Position numbers and translations under genes: made by a program. Source: Stenotrophomonas raiganjensis (SeqCode) (GTDB taxonomy: Bacteria > Pseudomonadota > Gammaproteobacteria > Xanthomonadales > Xanthomonadaceae). From it: a DNA stretch of 59,897 bases. The notes beneath the pieces were generated by a model. That model was not told the DNA's origin. It did no database searches and saw nothing but the letters and a program-made list of their open reading frames with translations. The stretch is taken from contig NZ_JAUTXR010000138.1 of the NCBI RefSeq assembly GCF_030658505.1, positions 1 to 59,897 of the forward strand, read 5' to 3'. Shown piece after piece: positions 56,047 to 59,897 of this stretch; the stretch's first letter is position 1; every line of letters starts with the position of its first letter.

Positions 56047-56523
56047 TTACGGGCGCAGCAGGACCTGGGCGGTTTCGGTGGCCAGGGCCTGCAGGTCGGC
56101 GGCGCTCGGACGCACCTGCAGGGCCGGCAGGTTGACGATGACCGAGTGGGCGACGTTGGTAGCGGCCGCAGCCAGAGTGGCGGCGTAACGCTGGGCTTCC
56201 AGTTCGGCGGCCAGGGCGACGCGCTGCTCCAGGCTCGGGCGCACTTCCACCGAAGCCAGGGTGGTGACCGGCATCGCGGCGGCGACCGGGGCGGCGACAT
56301 AGCCGTTGCGCTCGGCCAGCTGGTCGGCGCTCGGGCGCACTTCCACGGTGGCCAGGGTCGGGATGCCGCTGGCCTGTTCCCAGGCCTGCTGGGCCAGCTG
56401 GTCGGCGGCCGGGCGGACCTGCACGGTGGACAGGGTCTTGATGGATTCGGAGGCCTGCACCGACGAAACAACCGCGGTGCCGGCAATCAGGGCGATGGCG
56501 ATGGCAATGGTCTTGGCGTTCAT
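56047..56523 (-). CDS. secreted protein with four VRP repeats
   Basis: A 158-residue protein with a signal peptide (1-24, VQASE) and then four copies of a short motif with core (S/L)xV(Q/E)VRP(S/A)xxQLA: VRP at residues 36-38, 62-64, 94-96 and 137-139. The intervening spacers are Ala-rich and vary in length, and the remainder is helical. Not recognised as a known domain. Upstream on the divergent side lies the M16 peptidase gene, 416 bp away. Confidence 0.7.
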   Translation of the reverse strand: MNAKTIAIAIALIAGTAVVSSVQASESIKTLSTVQVRPAADQLAQQAWEQASGIPTLATVEVRPSADQLAERNGYVAAPVAAAMPVTTLASVEVRPSLEQRVALAAELEAQRYAATLAAAATNVAHSVIVNLPALQVRPSAADLQALATETAQVLLRP

Positions 56524-56939
56524 GACGGGGCCTGTTTAGTGTTGGTGATCAGTGGTGTGGTAGTAAGGTAGTACACCGATTCTGGGCATGCAAGGAAAAT
56601 TTTCGATTTCCTGCATTTGTTCAGTCTTCAGTCAGCTTTCGTCTGAAGCCCTTCTTGGCGCAGGAACTACCAAGCAATCCCCGTGCCAACTTTTATTCAT
56701 TGATTTACAAGGGTTTTGTCAGGGTCGGAAAGTGTCCGGTGGGCGGACACCTGTCCATTCGATGGGCTGCGGACACTGTCCGGACGCCTGCCGCGGGCGC
56801 ATGTGACGTCCCGCGCCGGTGTTGGCGAGCCGGGCGGATGGCGCACAGGGGCAAACACCCCCAGTGACTGCCGACCGATTCCTGCCACTGCGCGCGCAGG
56901 CTAGGATCGGGGTTCACCTATGTGACCAAGGATCTGGAT
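56524..56939. other. intergenic region with palindromes, VRP-repeat / M16
   Basis: 416 bp of divergent intergenic DNA, AT-richer on the left. It contains GTGTCCG-N5-CGGACAC (56732-56750) and the palindrome CGGACACTGTCCG (56770-56782), which look like a regulator binding-site pair. A TAGGAT hexamer at about 56902 may serve the M16 gene. Confidence 0.5.
56732..56782. promoter_or_regulatory. paired CGGACA/TGTCCG inverted repeats
   Basis: GTGTCCG (56732-56738) pairs with CGGACAC (56744-56750), and a second palindrome CGGACACTGTCCG spans 56770-56782. The repeated half-site suggests a dimeric regulator; its identity is unknown. Confidence 0.5.
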
Positions 56940-59789
56940 ATGCCTTTCGCCCTTCGCCCACGCGCTGCACTGCTGGCTGTCGCCCTCAGCACCGCGCTGG
57001 GCACGCTTGCGCCCACCTCTGCGCTGGCCGCCAAGCCGGCGGCACCGGCCAAGGTCGACATCCCGTATGAGCAGTTCACCCTGCCCAACGGGCTGCGCGT
57101 GATCGTGCATACCGATCGCAAGGCGCCGATCGTCGCGGTCAACGTCTGGTACCACGTGGGCAGCAAGGACGAACCGGCCGGCCGCACCGGCTTCGCGCAC
57201 CTGTTCGAACACCTGATGTTCCAGAGCAGCGAAAACCACGACGGCGAGTACTTCGAGCCCTTCAAGCAGGTGGGTGCCACCGGCCAGAACGGCACCACCA
57301 ACACCGACCGCACCAACTACTTCGAGAACGTGCCGACCACCGCGCTGGACATGGCGCTGTGGATGGAATCGGACCGCATGGGCCATCTGGTGGGTGCGAT
57401 CGACCAGGCCGCGCTGGACGAGCAGCGTGGCGTGGTGCAGAACGAGAAGCGCCAGGGCGAGAACCAGCCCTATGGCCAGGCGTGGGACCAGATCAACAAG
57501 GCGCTGTATCCGGCCGGCCACCCGTACCACCACGGCGTGATCGGCTCGATGAACGATCTCAACGCGGCTTCGCTGGACGACGTGAAGACCTGGTTCCGCA
57601 CCTGGTACGGGCCGAACAACGCAGTGTTGGTACTGGCCGGTGACATTGATCTGGCCACCGCCAAGGAGAAGGTCGCCAAGTACTTCGGCAGCATCCCGGC
57701 CGGCCCGAGCATGGCGCAGCCGGCGGTGAACGTCGCCAAGCGCAGTACCGATACCCGCGAGACGATGACCGACAAGGTGCCGCAGGCACGCATCTACCGT
57801 GCCTGGAACGTGCCGCAGGTCGGCACCACCGAGGTCGATCAGCTGCAGCTGTTCGCCGAAGTGCTCGGCGGTGCCAAGTCCTCGCGCCTGAGCCAGCGCC
57901 TGCAGCACCAGGACAAGCTGGTGGACAGCATCGGTTCGGGCCTGTCGACCTCGCAGCTGGGTTCCAACTTCGTGATCGTGGCCACCGTGAAGCAGGGCCA
58001 GGACCCGGCCAAGGTCGAGAAGATCATCGACGAGGAACTGGACCGCCTGATCAAGCAGGGCCCGACCGCAGCCGAGCTGGAGCGCGCCAAGACCGGCGCC
58101 CGCGCCGGCTTCATCCGTGGCATCGAGCGCATCGGTGGTTTTGGCGGCAAGGCCGATGCGCTGGCTGAGTGCGCGGTGTTCACCGGCGACCCGGGGTGCT
58201 TCCGTACCTCGCTGGCCAACATCGAAAAAGCCAGCGCCGCCGACCTGAGCCGGCTGGGTGCACAGTGGCTGGACAAGGGCAGCCATACCCTGGTGATCGA
58301 ACCGGGTGAGCGCGTGGCGCTGAAGGAAGACCCGAGCCAGACGCCGAAGCCGTTTACCGTGCCGGCTGTGGACCCGAAGTACACCACCCTGCCGGAGCAG
58401 GTCGACCGCAAGGCCGGCGTGCCGCAGACCCGCGAGTTCCCGCAGCTGAAGTTCCCGGCACTGCAGCGCGCCACGCTGAAGAACGGCACCCAGGTGATCC
58501 TGGCCGAACGCCATGAGATTCCGGTGGTGCAGTTCAGCTACCAGTTCCCGGGCGGATTCAGTGCGGACCAGGGCCGCAAGCCGGGCACCGCCAACTTCAC
58601 CATGAGCCTGATGACCGAAGGCGCCGGCAAGCTGGGTTCGCTGGCCTTCGCCGATGCTGCCGACGCACTGGGCGCCAGCCTGGATGCCTCGGCCGGCCTG
58701 GATTCGATGAGCGTGGACCTGTCGGCGCTGAAGGAAAACCTGGCACCGTCGCTGGCGCTGTACCGCGACCTGCTGCGCGAGCCGCGCTTCGAGCAGGGCG
58801 AGATCGACCGGGTCAAGGCGACCTGGATCGCTGGCATCCAGCAGGAGAAGGTCAACCCGGGTGCGGTGGCGATGCGCGTGCTGCCGCCGCTGCTGTACGG
58901 CAAGGGCCACCCGTATGCCATCCCGTTCACCGGTAGTGGTGACGAGGCGGCGATCAACGGCCTGACCCGCGAAGACCTGGTCGATTTCCACCACGACTGG
59001 CTGCGCCCGCAGAACGGCACCCTGATCGTGGTCGGTGACACCACCCTGGCCGAGATCGTGCCGCTGCTGGACAAGCAGCTGGGCGACTGGAAGGCCAGTG
59101 GTGAGGCCCCGCAGGTAAAGGCGGCAGTCGATGTGGCGCTGCCGAAGGGGCCGCGCGTGTTCCTGATCGACCAGCCGGGCGCGGTACAGGCCAACCTGTT
59201 CGCCGGCCAGGTGGTGCCGCCGTCCAGCGCCGCCAGTTCGACCCGCTTCGATATCGCCAACGGCGTGATCGGTGGCGACTTCACCTCACGCCTGAACATG
59301 AACCTGCGCGAGGACAAGCACTGGTCGTATGGTGCGCGCAGCAGCGCGGTCAATTCGGTGGGCCAGCGTCCGTGGATGGCCAGTGCGCCGGTGCAGATCG
59401 ACAAGACCGGCCCGGCGCTGGCGGAGATGCGCAAGGAAATCGCTGCGTTCGCCGATGGCAGCAAGCCAGCCACCGCCGCTGAGGTCAACCGCATCCGCAA
59501 CATCCAGACACTGAGCCTGCCGGGTGCCTACGAGACCGCCAGCGCGGTGGCCTCGACCATCGGCTCGATCGTGCAGTTCAAGCGTCCGGACGACTACGTG
59601 CTGCGCCGCAAGGCCGAGATCGAGGCGATGACCCCGGCGCAGGTGCAGCAGGCCGCGGCGGAGATCAAGCCGGAGGCGATGACCTGGGTGGTGGTGGGTG
59701 ACCTCAAGCAGACCGAAGCGGCCGTGCGCGCGCTGAACCTGGGCGAGGTGACGGTGATCGACGCCGAAGGCAACCCGGTCAAGAAATAA
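56940..59789 (+). CDS. M16 family zinc metallopeptidase (two-domain)
   Basis: This 949-residue secreted M16 protein has a signal peptide (1-30, ALA) and the inverted zinc motif HLFEH (His87, Glu90, His91). The third ligand Glu lies about 77 residues on, in DEQRGVVQNEKR. A second, inactive M16 half begins around residue 505 (RATLKNGTQVILAERHEIPVVQFSYQFPGG). The pair forms the clam-shell typical of M16B/M16C peptidases. The ATG at 56940 gives the signal peptide; an in-frame GTG at 56922 is possible. Confidence 0.95.
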   Translation: MPFALRPRAALLAVALSTALGTLAPTSALAAKPAAPAKVDIPYEQFTLPNGLRVIVHTDRKAPIVAVNVWYHVGSKDEPAGRTGFAHLFEHLMFQSSENHDGEYFEPFKQVGATGQNGTTNTDRTNYFENVPTTALDMALWMESDRMGHLVGAIDQAALDEQRGVVQNEKRQGENQPYGQAWDQINKALYPAGHPYHHGVIGSMNDLNAASLDDVKTWFRTWYGPNNAVLVLAGDIDLATAKEKVAKYFGSIPAGPSMAQPAVNVAKRSTDTRETMTDKVPQARIYRAWNVPQVGTTEVDQLQLFAEVLGGAKSSRLSQRLQHQDKLVDSIGSGLSTSQLGSNFVIVATVKQGQDPAKVEKIIDEELDRLIKQGPTAAELERAKTGARAGFIRGIERIGGFGGKADALAECAVFTGDPGCFRTSLANIEKASAADLSRLGAQWLDKGSHTLVIEPGERVALKEDPSQTPKPFTVPAVDPKYTTLPEQVDRKAGVPQTREFPQLKFPALQRATLKNGTQVILAERHEIPVVQFSYQFPGGFSADQGRKPGTANFTMSLMTEGAGKLGSLAFADAADALGASLDASAGLDSMSVDLSALKENLAPSLALYRDLLREPRFEQGEIDRVKATWIAGIQQEKVNPGAVAMRVLPPLLYGKGHPYAIPFTGSGDEAAINGLTREDLVDFHHDWLRPQNGTLIVVGDTTLAEIVPLLDKQLGDWKASGEAPQVKAAVDVALPKGPRVFLIDQPGAVQANLFAGQVVPPSSAASSTRFDIANGVIGGDFTSRLNMNLREDKHWSYGARSSAVNSVGQRPWMASAPVQIDKTGPALAEMRKEIAAFADGSKPATAAEVNRIRNIQTLSLPGAYETASAVASTIGSIVQFKRPDDYVLRRKAEIEAMTPAQVQQAAAEIKPEAMTWVVVGDLKQTEAAVRALNLGEVTVIDAEGNPVKK

Positions 59790-59797
59790 GGGATGTG

Positions 59798-59819
59798 CCT
59801 GCCCGCTACGGCGGGCAGG
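59798..59819 (+). terminator. hairpin after the M16 gene
   Basis: Stem CCTGCCCGC/GCGGGCAGG with a TACG loop, 8 bp after the stop. No T-run follows, so termination would be weak or rho-dependent. Confidence 0.5.
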
Positions 59820-59828
59820 TCTCCCGTG

Positions 59829-59851
59829 GTAGCGCCGGGCCATGCCCGGCG
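59829..59851 (+). repeat. SMAG unit at the right edge
   Basis: GTAG followed by CGCCGGGC/GCCCGGCG around a CAT centre. The start of a possible partner (GCCGGGCATG) is cut off at the window end. Confidence 0.65.
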
Positions 59852-59897
59852 GCTTTCCAGCGGCCAGCCATGCCGCGCTGTGCGCTCGCCGGGCATG

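Noticed and set aside
56901..58994. A 697-codon open frame antisense to the M16 peptidase
   Set aside because: No domain evidence; the sense strand is a complete M16 protein with signal peptide and HLFEH site.

Overview
This 59.9 kb window is high-GC gammaproteobacterial chromosome and almost certainly comes from the Stenotrophomonas maltophilia complex (Xanthomonadaceae). Three things point there: an Ax21-type small outer-membrane protein at 37986-38561, many GTAG-headed palindromes of the SMAG class between genes, and gene neighbourhoods (rhodanese-secB-gpsA, hemD-hemX-hemY, glnA-glnK-amtB with ntrBC) typical of the family. There is no prophage, CRISPR array, rRNA or tRNA that I can see. 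The only transposon trace is the 3' end of an IS3-family transposase at the left edge.

Layout. 1-660: IS tail and a repeat-rich spacer. 665-11244: a Ycf46-like AAA ATPase (minus), then a long plus-strand series: ParA-like ATPase, SixA, YceI, lipoprotein phospholipase D, hotdog thioesterase, lysophosphatidate acyltransferase, YheT-type hydrolase, a TPR/sulfotransferase-like fusion and a YbhB-like protein. 11366-13789: three minus-strand genes (FMN reductase, META/DUF4377 lipoprotein, uppP). 13848-22629: a nitrogen-control region, with glnA behind a textbook sigma-54 promoter and two NtrC sites, glnK-amtB, two peptidoglycan enzymes (AmiD-like amidase, MltA), a small gene between palindromic repeats, and ntrBC with an NtrC site abutting the ntrB start codon. 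22723-23951: tandem Cu/Zn superoxide dismutase lipoproteins. 23842-32735: a hypothetical protein, a thiolase, hemD-hemX-hemY, a YiiD-like protein, and rhodanese-secB-gpsA. 32824-41764: a looser region of envelope and unknown genes (Ivy-like lipoprotein, L,D-transpeptidase, alanine-zipper lipoprotein, HExxH protein, Ax21, AraC regulator, VOC protein, DyP peroxidase), including a roughly 210 bp highly structured non-coding element. 41850-46475: a TPP-riboswitch-controlled TonB receptor plus PnuT-type transporter with a neighbouring APH-type kinase. 46595-51900: glycine-zipper protein, a BvgS/BvgA-like two-component pair and a cytochrome c. 51966-55121: divergent ETF-ubiquinone oxidoreductase and glutaryl-CoA dehydrogenase. 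55498-59789: TrmL, a repeat protein with four VRP motifs, and a double-domain M16 peptidase.

How it works together. NtrB/NtrC, GlnK, AmtB and GlnA form the ammonium sensing, uptake and assimilation module, and cis sites tie glnA and ntrB to NtrC. The thiamine locus couples an outer-membrane receptor to an inner-membrane PnuT channel under riboswitch control; the flanking kinase could trap the vitamin, but that is inference. Glutaryl-CoA dehydrogenase passes electrons through ETF to the divergently encoded ETF-QO. Several genes appear to be leaderless, with a -10-like hexamer ending 5-7 nt before the ATG. Positions of motifs and starts were worked out by eye; no database search was run.
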